Shown here piece by piece: positions 40,410 through 47,990 of a stretch of 58,417 bases of DNA (positions are counted from its first letter, which is position 1; each line of letters starts with the position of its first letter). The notes under the pieces are model-generated. The model was not told where the DNA came from. It worked only from the letters and a program-made list of their open reading frames with translations, and did not search any database. The DNA is from a virus: IMG/VR virus record IMGVR_UViG_3300009109_000006, positions 1-58,417 of that record. One strand, 5' to 3'. The translations under genes were made by a program, and so were the position numbers.

Positions 40410-41780
40410 CTATAGCGACTTCCACGGGCTGTCACGAACTCCAATGTTGGCTGGGCTAAGCACCGGCACGAAGAACTTTCTGCGAGTGGACCACGCTAGT
40501 GCTCCAGCAATGAACGTGTCCGGTGGGTGCCCTGACCCAAACAAGTCTTTTTGAGTGGCGTACTTGTGCTCGTTATGTGCAAACTCAATCCTGGGGCCAC
40601 GCAGACTCCCTTGTTCAATGCCAGCAATGTATTCCGTAAACGTGGCTTCCCGCTCCCGGCCTCTGAGAACCCGATCCACAACTAACCGACGGTCGTATGC
40701 AATGAGATCGTCCACCACATCGCCCAGGCCAGTCGCGTCGTGGACCAGCGTCCCTCCGTAGTGCATGAGCCTGAGTTCAACGTCAGCGACCATGGCTGGC
40801 CACGGCTTTCTCCCTGTCCGTTTGAACGCCACTTCAGTCCAAGGCTCTACATCTGTGCGGAACGTGCGAATGATCGTCCAGTCCCGCTCTTTTGCCCAGT
40901 CCACTCCTGTGACATAACGGCCGTCTTCTTGCGGCTCCTCAATCACAATATCCTCGTCGAGATCGCCTGCGAAAATGCCCAGGCTGGGGTCGAACGCCGC
41001 GTCAACCCGATCCGTGTCAATGGCCCGCCCCTCAAACGACGGCTCTTGCAAGTCATACTCGGTGTCCCACATTGCTTGTGAAACTTCCATGCGCTTGCGG
41101 TCAACCATGGACTGCTTCAGCCAACCGCCCGGCTCCAGTGACTCTCTCCAGCACCACTCGTACACCGGCCAGTCCTTTTGGTTAGCCCGACGAAGAATCT
41201 CCGTCATGGTGCCGTCGGGGTACTGGTGCGTGCTGGAAACGACTGTTTGAGCCTGCAAGCCTCTGGCATCCATGGGCTGCCCCTGCGACGCCTCAAACAG
41301 TTCAATCTCCATCTCGTCCACCTCATCCAGCCGGAGCCGTTGCGGGTGGGGACCGCGCACCGACTTCTGCGAAGCCATGAGTGCATAGATCCAAGCGCCG
41401 TTCGTCAGTTTGGTGTTGAAGCGAGTGGGGTCGTCTTTCAATAGTGCTACGGGAGCACGCGGCTTTTCCCACAGTTCGTGAGTGACTTCGTGAACACGCT
41501 GAGACTGGCTAGCCGAACCACCCAGCACGGTGACCTGCGCCCCCAGGGTCACGGCTTCAGTAAGAGTCAAAATGCCTAGCAGGGTGGACTTGCCGCCGAA
41601 GCCACGCGAAGCCTTCCAGACAGAGATGGGCGATCTGCCGAAGAAGGCGTCTGCAAATGCGTCAAACGGTGCTTTGTGCCCCGGACACTTAGCAGCGCGG
41701 GGAATGTTGATCCCCCAAACGGCTCGGACGAAGTACCACAACTCGTCGTCATCTTGTGGTGCGCGTGCGGCTAGTGGCAT
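40410..41780 (-). CDS. Terminase large subunit
   Basis: 456 residues. Walker A-like ASRGFGGKST, ATPase segment LRLDEVDEME (Walker B/catalytic Asp-Glu) and nuclease-domain acidic residues in VTGVDWAKERDWT and VHDATGLGD. It cuts and pumps phage DNA into the prohead. Order small terminase, zinc-ribbon genes, large terminase. Confidence 0.9.
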   Translation of the reverse strand: MPLAARAPQDDDELWYFVRAVWGINIPRAAKCPGHKAPFDAFADAFFGRSPISVWKASRGFGGKSTLLGILTLTEAVTLGAQVTVLGGSASQSQRVHEVTHELWEKPRAPVALLKDDPTRFNTKLTNGAWIYALMASQKSVRGPHPQRLRLDEVDEMEIELFEASQGQPMDARGLQAQTVVSSTHQYPDGTMTEILRRANQKDWPVYEWCWRESLEPGGWLKQSMVDRKRMEVSQAMWDTEYDLQEPSFEGRAIDTDRVDAAFDPSLGIFAGDLDEDIVIEEPQEDGRYVTGVDWAKERDWTIIRTFRTDVEPWTEVAFKRTGRKPWPAMVADVELRLMHYGGTLVHDATGLGDVVDDLIAYDRRLVVDRVLRGREREATFTEYIAGIEQGSLRGPRIEFAHNEHKYATQKDLFGSGHPPDTFIAGALAWSTRRKFFVPVLSPANIGVRDSPWKSL

Positions 41781-41956
41781 TGCCCGCTTGCCTCACAGTT
41801 CGGGCACACCCCGTCTCGCTGCTTCAGCAATCTGCGCCCGATGTACCAGCCGCAGTTCAGGCAACGAGACAACTTGGGCTTTTGGCGACGAGCCGTGTTG
41901 GCCGGTTTGCTCGTTATTGACACGATTCGCAGATGTCGGCGTTCTCCAGGCCGCAC
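41771..41956 (-). CDS. Zinc-ribbon protein
   Basis: 61 residues. C-terminal CLNCGWYIGRRLLKQRDGVCPNC forms a classic two-CxxC zinc ribbon. It overlaps the terminase start by ten bases. The start could also be GTG 41923. Probably nucleic-acid binding; function unknown. Confidence 0.65.
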   Translation of the reverse strand: MRPGERRHLRIVSITSKPANTARRQKPKLSRCLNCGWYIGRRLLKQRDGVCPNCEASGQCH

Positions 41957-42039
41957 TCCAGCGGGGTGTCGTCCTCAAACGGGTCAATCGTCGTCGTGAA
42001 CTCGGACGGGGATGGGTCGGGTGTGTGGCTCTGGCTCAT
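41914..42039 (-). CDS. Micro-protein with C-terminal cysteines
   Basis: 41 residues. ATG 42039 follows GAGGAGGCACCATTAG; it overlaps the end of the small terminase and the start of the zinc-ribbon gene. The acidic body ends LECGLENADICESCQ with three Cys, suggesting a metal site, perhaps completed with the neighbouring zinc ribbon. Confidence 0.5.
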   Translation of the reverse strand: MSQSHTPDPSPSEFTTTIDPFEDDTPLECGLENADICESCQ

Positions 42040-42583
42040 CTAATGGTGCCTCCTCAACTACTTCGGCCTCTACAACATCTTCGGCCTCAATCGCTTCCCG
42101 CATCGCGGCAATGTAAGCGTCTTTGGAGCCGTCGGCCACCATAACCGTTTCGTGCGGCCCGGTGGTGACTTCAATCTTTTCGGCGGCGTTCAGGCCGTAA
42201 AGGCGTTCCATCCGGTCCATGACGGCCAGGGCCGAATGAAACGCTGTGTTGTCTCCCTGGTTGACCTGTGGCCACACCAGCATCAGCATGTGCTCTAGCC
42301 GCCCGTAGTGGATACGCCTTAGTTCGTTGGCGTTCTCTTGCAGCGACTTCTTGATGGCGTTGTTGACTGCTTTTCTGGCACTGTCAGCAGAGGCGTAGCC
42401 CAGGTTCTCGGCAATCTGCTCATACGAGGCACCAGCAAGTTTGAGTGCCGTAGCCCGCCGTACTCTTTCTCTGCTTGAAGTGCGCCTGGACACAGTTTGA
42501 GGGTCGCTAATCACGATCTCCTCACCGTCGGAGCCGTCGTTGATGATCTCACCTTTAGGAACCCTGTCGGCTATGTCGCTCAT
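41984..42583 (-). CDS. Terminase small subunit
   Basis: 199 residues from ATG 42583, after GAGGGATGTGTTG. A helix-turn-helix (LKLAGASYEQIAENLGYASADSARKAV) is followed by helices and an acidic Glu-rich C terminus, the usual plan for the DNA-recognition subunit. TGATG overlap with the upstream gene. Confidence 0.82.
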   Translation of the reverse strand: MSDIADRVPKGEIINDGSDGEEIVISDPQTVSRRTSSRERVRRATALKLAGASYEQIAENLGYASADSARKAVNNAIKKSLQENANELRRIHYGRLEHMLMLVWPQVNQGDNTAFHSALAVMDRMERLYGLNAAEKIEVTTGPHETVMVADGSKDAYIAAMREAIEAEDVVEAEVVEEAPLDEPEPHTRPIPVRVHDDD

Positions 42584-42876
42584 CAACACATCCCTCGTGC
42601 CCGCATGATTTCATGTCGGGTCAGCGTCATTTCGTCATCCTGGCGTGCCCCGCCCCTTCTGCGCCGTTTGGCGCTTGCGCCGCCGCTAGCCCCAGCCCCT
42701 TCTGTCCTCTCTGTCCCACTTGACTCCCCCGCCCCCTCTGGCCCTGTAGGAGCCTCCGGCTCCGTTTTTGAGCAGGCACCCGTCTCAATGCTCCGCATGG
42801 CCTTAGAACGACTTGTAGCACCCTCTAAGGGGCTTTCTTGGGCACTCTGCTGGCCGCAAACGGCATCTTCGTGCAT
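42583..42876 (-). CDS. Low-complexity Glu/Gly/Ser protein before terminase
   Basis: 97 residues; GAGGACGCGTA precedes the ATG. The centre is Glu/Gly/Thr/Pro-rich, followed by a KRRRRGGARQ basic patch. Starts and stops overlap neighbours (TAATG, TGATG), which supports expression. Unknown function. Confidence 0.6.
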   Translation of the reverse strand: MHEDAVCGQQSAQESPLEGATSRSKAMRSIETGACSKTEPEAPTGPEGAGESSGTERTEGAGASGGASAKRRRRGGARQDDEMTLTRHEIMRARGMC

Positions 42877-43049
42877 TACGCGTCCTCGGTCGATTCACGG
42901 CACCATGGCGGTGCCTCGCGGCGGTCCAACCCTAGGGCACGCCTGCCTCTCGGGCGAAGCCCCGGCCCCAGCGCCCCCACTGGCTTGGCGGGTTGCTTCG
43001 ACATCAACTCGTCAAGGCGCTCAAACGCCAAACGGAACTCGCCTGCCAT
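42876..43049 (-). CDS. Small basic protein, first gene of the terminase operon
   Basis: 57 residues: MAGEFRLAFERLDELMSKQ then a Pro/Arg-rich tail. Coupled to the next gene by TAATG. No ribosome site precedes the ATG; a CGATACGTT box lies 7-16 bases upstream. Confidence 0.6.
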   Translation of the reverse strand: MAGEFRLAFERLDELMSKQPAKPVGALGPGLRPRGRRALGLDRREAPPWCRESTEDA

Positions 43050-43384
43050 GGAGGAATAACGTATCGCACGGGGTCAAACCGCATTTTTGGTGGCCCCAAA
43101 CTTTTTTTTACAAAAGTGTCCGTAGCGCCCCTTAGAGGTGGCATCGGTGGCAAAAAACCCGAGCAAAGCAGGCCGCCATGGACACCGGCCCAAAATCTCC
43201 GCCCAAAAAAATCTGAAAAACCAGAACTCACACACGGCAGGGACAACGATCCACTTTTGCCTTTCGCCGCTAACAATCTTGGGGGGGGGGTCTTCGTGCC
43301 TGGCTCGTGTTTGTGCTGGTCAGGGGCTTGTTGCTCGGGGTTTTGACCACCTGGCTGTGTTTGTGCTGGTAGGGAGGCGGCCTG
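43050..43384. other. 335-bp intergenic region with direct repeats and a G10 tract
   Basis: No convincing gene. It holds two near-identical direct repeats (CTGGCTGTGTTTGTGCTGGT at 43351-43370, and the same with one extra C at 43300-43320), ten consecutive G (43281-43290), and several A/T runs. Its place just upstream of the terminase operon makes a packaging (cos/pac) recognition region possible. Confidence 0.55.
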
Positions 43385-44002
43385 TTACGTCTGGGGCTGG
43401 AGGTGAGCCTGAGGGGGTGAGGGCAGGTCTTCTCTTTCCGGCCAAGTGTCGGCGTAAAGCATCTCTGCGGCCAGGGAGCAGATAGTGACCTCACGGAACG
43501 CTCTAGCGGCCTCTGGGCACCTGGGCAGGTTTCCGTCTACAAGCATCTCTAGGGCACTGGAGGCGTCTAGGAGTCGTACAGCAAGCCCTGAGTGTCCGGT
43601 TGTAGCCACTGATCTCCCCCACCCGGCGTGGTAGCGGGCTATCAGGCTGTTGACGAGATCAGGGGCATGTGCAGAAGGTGGTACAGGGCTGTCTGCCTGC
43701 TTGTTCAAGCCCTGTACCCCCAGCCACGACAGGAGGGCGAAGTTGAACCGGGTGGCCTCACTGTCGGCCCTGCCCTCTAGCAGCCGCTCCCAGAGCCTCA
43801 GGGTGAATGTGTTGATGCACGACCAGGGCGTGAAGTGGTAACCGGGGTGTCCTAGCAGTTGTAGTGCCCTGCTCCCCCGCTCCCACTGGGAGGCTAGAGA
43901 TTCGGCTGCTGCTGCCTGTAGTTGCTTGTCTTCCACCGGATTCTCCCTCCAACTCGGGGAGGCGTGAGGACGGCTGACTGGGCTTCTAGGGAAGTCTTGC
44001 AC
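43385..44002 (-). CDS. Hypothetical helical protein
   Basis: 205 residues from GTG 44002, preceded by GGGAG at five bases. Predominantly helical, with Trp/Leu-rich segments (INTFTLRLWERLLEG, FNFALLSWLGVQGL). No family recognised. A CGATACGTT box lies about 30 bases upstream. Confidence 0.7.
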   Translation of the reverse strand: MQDFPRSPVSRPHASPSWRENPVEDKQLQAAAAESLASQWERGSRALQLLGHPGYHFTPWSCINTFTLRLWERLLEGRADSEATRFNFALLSWLGVQGLNKQADSPVPPSAHAPDLVNSLIARYHAGWGRSVATTGHSGLAVRLLDASSALEMLVDGNLPRCPEAARAFREVTICSLAAEMLYADTWPEREDLPSPPQAHLQPQT

Positions 44003-44265
44003 ACGTTCTCCCGCCAAAGCAACGATTAGTAAACGTATCGTTGTGGGGTCAGGCTGCTGGCCTAGTGACGCCTGGTGATGTGCTCTGGATATTTTCCACC
44101 TGTACTCCTCGACTCGCTAAGTTCTGGCTCTATCTAGTCGAGAGAGTTCTGTCTCTGAGTATGAGTTTGTTTCTAAGCACAAAGGGGAAAGACTTTTGGC
44201 TTCTCTCCCGCCGTTACCTACGGGAGACACGAAAAGAGAGGTGGCTCTGCGATACGTTCTAAGCG

Positions 44266-44634
44266 GTGATCGTTGTCCTCTACGCTCCTCCTCCCGACCT
44301 GTACCTTGGAAAGTGCGCGGAGCAGGTGGCAGCACTACGGGGAGTGTGGCTAGGGGATCGCATTGTCGTAGTGACAGATTACGTTCCAGTGAGAAACAGT
44401 AGCCCTGCTCCCCGCACCACTTTTGAAGTGCGTGAGGGTGACCTCGTAGGGGTAGACAGCATCGTGGGGTTCATTCACTCCCACGATGAAGGAGAGCACG
44501 AAGCAACAGAAGCCGACCTCGCTGGCCTACCAGCCGCCATGGTTGGCGGTGTCTGGTGTAGCGGTGAGGTGAGTTGGTACACCCGCCACGGTGTAAAGCA
44601 GGTGTACGGCGTTCCCCGCTGTGATGGCTCCTAG
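44266..44634 (+). CDS. JAMM/MPN-domain metalloprotease
   Basis: 122 residues. The JAMM motif is complete: H71-S-H73, seven residues, T81, two residues, D84 (HSHDEGEHEATEAD), with a Glu upstream near residue 59 and a WCSGEVSWY strand after. JAMM enzymes cut isopeptide bonds or, in phages, often occur in tail or modification genes. It is the only plus gene in a 50-kb minus block. GTG start with CGATACGTT close upstream; no strong ribosome site. Confidence 0.78.
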   Translation: MIVVLYAPPPDLYLGKCAEQVAALRGVWLGDRIVVVTDYVPVRNSSPAPRTTFEVREGDLVGVDSIVGFIHSHDEGEHEATEADLAGLPAAMVGGVWCSGEVSWYTRHGVKQVYGVPRCDGS

Positions 44635-44861
44635 GCTCGGGCCGGGCGCTTACGCTTTGGCTTGCGCCCCTTCTTCTTAGGCTCCTCGTCGTCAGAGGTC
44701 GGCCTGGGGATTCTCAACGTCCTCGTGGTCCGGCGCTCACCTGAGGCACGGCGTGGCCTCTTTGGGCCTTTGTTCCGTGACCCTCCACCTCCGTTTGCTC
44801 TGGCCCCAGACACGACAACTTCGCCTGCATGGCTCAGGTCAACTACTTCGATCTCGTTCAC
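44631..44861 (-). CDS. Small protein with basic C-terminal tail
   Basis: 76 residues from GTG 44861 (GGAG six bases upstream; GTG 44873 is possible). Acidic N terminus, then a Lys/Arg/Pro tail (KKKGRKPKRKRPARA) as in nucleic-acid binding proteins. Its end overlaps the end of the JAMM gene by four bases. Confidence 0.6.
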   Translation of the reverse strand: MNEIEVVDLSHAGEVVVSGARANGGGGSRNKGPKRPRRASGERRTTRTLRIPRPTSDDEEPKKKGRKPKRKRPARA

Positions 44862-44897
44862 TGATGGCTCCACGAGGCTACACGCTGCTGCACCATG

Positions 44898-45641
44898 CTA
44901 TGTGACGCCCTCCGGGCTAGCGAAATCTCCATGGTGAGCAAGCAGGGCGTCCATGATGAGCGAGCAGACACGAGCAGCGCCTCGGTTGGTGTCACCGGTT
45001 GGGTCGTACTCCACAAGGTCAGAGGTGACGGTGTGGCTATCAGTGAGGGGTAGCGCCCGTATGGCACCTAGCAGTTCTTCCACCATGGCTCCTCCACCCA
45101 GCACCGGACACGGAGTTGCCCAGCCAATCTCAACAGGTGCCAGTACATCAAGGTCTACCGATACATGGACTGGCCCGCTGTCAGGGATGGCGTCATGCCC
45201 CCAGGTGGTCTGAGCACCCCGATAGTTGAACCATGTGATCCCCGAAAGCAGCCCTGCACCATCAGCAAACCTCAACCAGTTGCCATGGTCCATGAGGCTA
45301 GGGCTGTGGGTGATGTCGTACCGGTCATGGTGAGCATCAAAAAGAGCAAGGTGGACTGGCCCCTCACGCTGCGCCCGTGCCTCCAGCACCCCATACGTTA
45401 GAGAGTGATCTCCTCCAAGCACCATGACGTTCTCGTAGTCGCCAACCGCCCGGCTTACATGGTGCGCCGTCCGTATGGCGCTGGCATGGTTCACTGGCAC
45501 CTCAGCAACTCGTGGATGGTAAAGACCCTCGGCGTTGCGTGTCGCCAGAATGGCGTGCGGCCCCTGGTTGGTTCCGGTCCCCTGGCTGAAGGGGACGAGC
45601 AAGATTAGAGGAGGTTGGGGTTTCGTCGGCTGGCTTCCCAT
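44898..45641 (-). CDS. Arginase/agmatinase-family ureohydrolase
   Basis: 247 residues with all manganese-ligand motifs: GGDHS (76-80), DAHHD (102-106), SVDLD (161-165) and a Glu in LVEYDP. The family hydrolyses guanidino compounds (arginine, agmatine, others) to urea. Substrate cannot be read from the sequence. In a phage it could feed polyamine synthesis or a DNA modification. It overlaps the ParB-like gene by 37 bases. Confidence 0.85.
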   Translation of the reverse strand: MGSQPTKPQPPLILLVPFSQGTGTNQGPHAILATRNAEGLYHPRVAEVPVNHASAIRTAHHVSRAVGDYENVMVLGGDHSLTYGVLEARAQREGPVHLALFDAHHDRYDITHSPSLMDHGNWLRFADGAGLLSGITWFNYRGAQTTWGHDAIPDSGPVHVSVDLDVLAPVEIGWATPCPVLGGGAMVEELLGAIRALPLTDSHTVTSDLVEYDPTGDTNRGAARVCSLIMDALLAHHGDFASPEGVT

Positions 45642-46909
45642 GAGGCTCCTAGTAGTTCCATGCGCGTGGGCAAGAACTCTAGGTGAACGTCAACACCATG
45701 TAGCCACTGCCTCACCTCGTCCCAGCGTGAAGTGCGGCAGTAGACAAGCAGGTTTTGGATCTCTGCTCTGGCAACTTGCTTCCGCAACATCTCTACCCAG
45801 GACTTGCGCGCCTCGTCTTCGTCATGGGCGTTCGTCCTAGTGCGCGACACAATGTTTTGAACCTGAATGCTTGCCCAGGTGAGTGGGGTAGGTAGCGACC
45901 CTAGGGCGATGTCCATGAAGTCGTCCTCGGCTCTCATCTCCAAGTCGGGCATGACTCTGACTCCGGCCTCTTGCAAGTACCGCCCGATCCACCGCGAACG
46001 GAACAAGGCGTGCAGAGACAGAGCACGCGGCATGGCGTCCTGTGAGTAGTTGGGCGTGATGGCGTACTCAATCTGAGAGTTGATGGTTTTGGTCAAGTAC
46101 TTCTTCGGGTTGTTCCACCAGCATTCAAAGTATTCATCCCAGGTGTAGAAGGAGAGCATGATTTTGCTGAGGTCGTCCATTCCCGATGTGCTGTCGATGC
46201 CCCAGTTGTAGAGCCAGTATCCGTCCCACTCCATGTCTCTTGTGGCACTCCCCGCCCAGGTCGTCAGAGGCTGGGGGAGTTCTTCAATCATCATGTCCGT
46301 CCGTAGCAGCGGGATGTCCCACTCGCCATACCCCGGCCACACCATGTCCTCTTTCAGAGTCAAGATTCCCTCTAGGTCAACCTCACCGTCGCTTTCGTCG
46401 GTGCCATTGTCACCATGGTTGGCGTTTGGCAACTCGGCCAACGAGTCGCCTCCCAGGAGTGCCCCTTCTCTAACAACGTGTGAGGTAGCCGCAATGTCGC
46501 CCAAGGTGTCGTCCATCGTGGCCATGAGTGCGTCAACATCGCTGGCGTTGTAGCCCGTTCCCACCACATCGTCCAAGCCTGACAAGAGTTCTGCCAACAC
46601 CGTGTTGTCATACTCAGCAAAATCACTGGTTCGGTTGTCAGCCAGGACAATGCGAGCCGCCTCATCATCAGCAACATCGACCATGACTACGGCGATGGTG
46701 TCCCACCCCAACAGTTGAGCGGCTTGGTAGGTGTGGTTTCCGGCGAGGATCTTGCTTGTGCTTTTCTGCACCACAATCGGCTTGAACTGGCCGTTGGCTT
46801 TCAGTGACTCAGCAATGGCTTGCACATCGCCCTTGCGCGGGTTCTTGTCGTATGGCTGGAGTTCTTCCAGCGGCACCGTCCGTGTCTCAGTGAACAAGGC
46901 GTCGGTCAT
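45605..46909 (-). CDS. ParB-like domain fused to a DUF4417-like domain
   Basis: 434 residues. Residues 1-100 are a ParB/sulfiredoxin nuclease-like domain (LQPYDKNPRKGDVQAIAESLKANGQ, ILAGNHTYQAAQLLGWD, ADNRTSD). The C-terminal half (YAITPNYSQDAMPRALSLHALFRSRWIGRYLQEAGVRVMPDL) resembles DUF4417. ParB-like domains of this type often pair with DNA methylases; none is seen here. Function unknown. Confidence 0.75.
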   Translation of the reverse strand: MTDALFTETRTVPLEELQPYDKNPRKGDVQAIAESLKANGQFKPIVVQKSTSKILAGNHTYQAAQLLGWDTIAVVMVDVADDEAARIVLADNRTSDFAEYDNTVLAELLSGLDDVVGTGYNASDVDALMATMDDTLGDIAATSHVVREGALLGGDSLAELPNANHGDNGTDESDGEVDLEGILTLKEDMVWPGYGEWDIPLLRTDMMIEELPQPLTTWAGSATRDMEWDGYWLYNWGIDSTSGMDDLSKIMLSFYTWDEYFECWWNNPKKYLTKTINSQIEYAITPNYSQDAMPRALSLHALFRSRWIGRYLQEAGVRVMPDLEMRAEDDFMDIALGSLPTPLTWASIQVQNIVSRTRTNAHDEDEARKSWVEMLRKQVARAEIQNLLVYCRTSRWDEVRQWLHGVDVHLEFLPTRMELLGASWEASRRNPNLL

Positions 46910-47211
46910 AACTGCTCCCTTTGTTGCCTGAAACGCAGGCGCTCCCGCTCAGTCATGGCACCTGCAATGCCATGCTGAAGGCTGTCCTCAATAGACCAGA
47001 TGCGGCAATGGGCAAGAACCGGGCAGGCGGCGCAGATTTCCTTGGCGTCACAAACGCACTGTAACCGATCACAGCCAGAAGGGTGTTGGTCGCATCTGGT
47101 ACTACAGCGGTGCTGGAAAAACAGGTCTGTCTTTCCTTTGCACGCCGCATAGTCAAGCCACTTGCTCTCCCACCACAGAGCATCCGTAGATGGCAATGGC
47201 GGCAGCGTCAT
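46906..47211 (-). CDS. WhiB-family regulator with cysteine-rich insertion
   Basis: 101 residues. Four WhiB cysteines are visible: AACKG, then ICAACPVLAHC (CxxCx5C), and a shortened G-rich turn GIAGAMTERER. Between the first Cys and CxxC an insertion adds five Cys (HRCSTRCDQHPSGCDRLQCVC). WhiB proteins bind a 4Fe-4S cluster and sigma factor, and are restricted to actinobacteria and their phages. Start at ATG 47211 overlaps the RuvC-like gene by 59 bases. Confidence 0.85.
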   Translation of the reverse strand: MTLPPLPSTDALWWESKWLDYAACKGKTDLFFQHRCSTRCDQHPSGCDRLQCVCDAKEICAACPVLAHCRIWSIEDSLQHGIAGAMTERERLRFRQQREQL

Positions 47212-47662
47212 AGAGGTCTTGATCGCCACCTGCACGGGCGTGGAGAGTAGGCCATCGTAGTTGTACGGCAGCGCCAACCTCTGGCTTAGTGGCGTTGCCT
47301 CGTCCGGTGACTGACTTCTTCCATGATGAGACATTGGCGCTATGCGTGAAGCACCCGCGGTTGTGGAGGGCACCCTGTATGGCCCCGGAGGTAAAGGCTT
47401 GCACCATGGTGGAACGGAACCCGCCTCGGCCCAACACCGGCCACTCTACAAACGCATGTCTGGGGATATTGGCATCCCATGGCAACGAGTCCAAAAAGTC
47501 GTGTGTGGCATCCCACCCCGCGGCACAGGCTATTGGACCGGCTGGCCCCAAGCGTGGATAGGCAGCAAGGTGAAACTCGTCTTCATGGATAGCCACAAAC
47601 GCTGCTCTTGTAGAAGCAGGATCAACTCCCACCACAACGGCCTCTGGCACCCCAATCATCAT
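47153..47662 (-). CDS. RuvC-like Holliday junction resolvase
   Basis: 169 residues with an RNase H-type fold: GVDPAS (first Asp), FVEWP (Glu), VSSWKKSVTGRGNATKPEV, and the C-terminal acidic pair in DQDLYDAAAIA. It would resolve recombination or branched packaging intermediates, with RecA close by. Confidence 0.82.
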   Translation of the reverse strand: MMIGVPEAVVVGVDPASTRAAFVAIHEDEFHLAAYPRLGPAGPIACAAGWDATHDFLDSLPWDANIPRHAFVEWPVLGRGGFRSTMVQAFTSGAIQGALHNRGCFTHSANVSSWKKSVTGRGNATKPEVGAAVQLRWPTLHARAGGDQDLYDAAAIAIYGCSVVGEQVA

Positions 47663-47668
47663 GTCTCG

Positions 47669-47965
47669 CTATCCGTGCGCCAAATCGGCTTCAAGTTTCG
47701 CCATGGTGATGCGTCGGCTCCCCAGGTCTATGGCTTTGGCTGCCATCTCAGTGAACGTGCGGAGTTCTCCTGTGCGGAAACGGTACGTCTTGGTGCCTTT
47801 CATCACCACGCCGTCGGCCTCAGCCCGTTGCAACAGCATGGTGAGTTCCATCGCCCGGCTGTAGACGGCATTGGCGTACTCCATCAGTGCCATAGGGCCG
47901 GGTTGAACCGGTGGGTCGGAGTGCCCCAACAGCACACTGGTGTACTCGTCTAGTTCGTCTCTCAT
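47669..47965 (-). CDS. Hypothetical protein
   Basis: 98 residues from ATG 47965. An upstream ATG at 48106 has a perfect GGAGG, but that extension (Ser/Pro/Arg-rich) runs inside the Cas4-like gene in another frame and looks non-coding. Helical; no family recognised. Confidence 0.65.
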   Translation of the reverse strand: MRDELDEYTSVLLGHSDPPVQPGPMALMEYANAVYSRAMELTMLLQRAEADGVVMKGTKTYRFRTGELRTFTEMAAKAIDLGSRRITMAKLEADLAHG

Positions 47966-47990
47966 GGCTGTGACCGACGGGATGCCCTGC

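Noticed and set aside
43138-43485. A 115-codon plus-strand frame next to the terminase operon
   Set aside because: Crosses the G10 tract and repeats, has no ribosome site and overlaps the end of a better minus gene.
44041-44262. A 73-codon plus-strand frame before the JAMM gene
   Set aside because: Low-information sequence with no ribosome site; the region more likely holds regulatory DNA, including a CTCGACT/AGTCGAG hairpin near 44107-44143.
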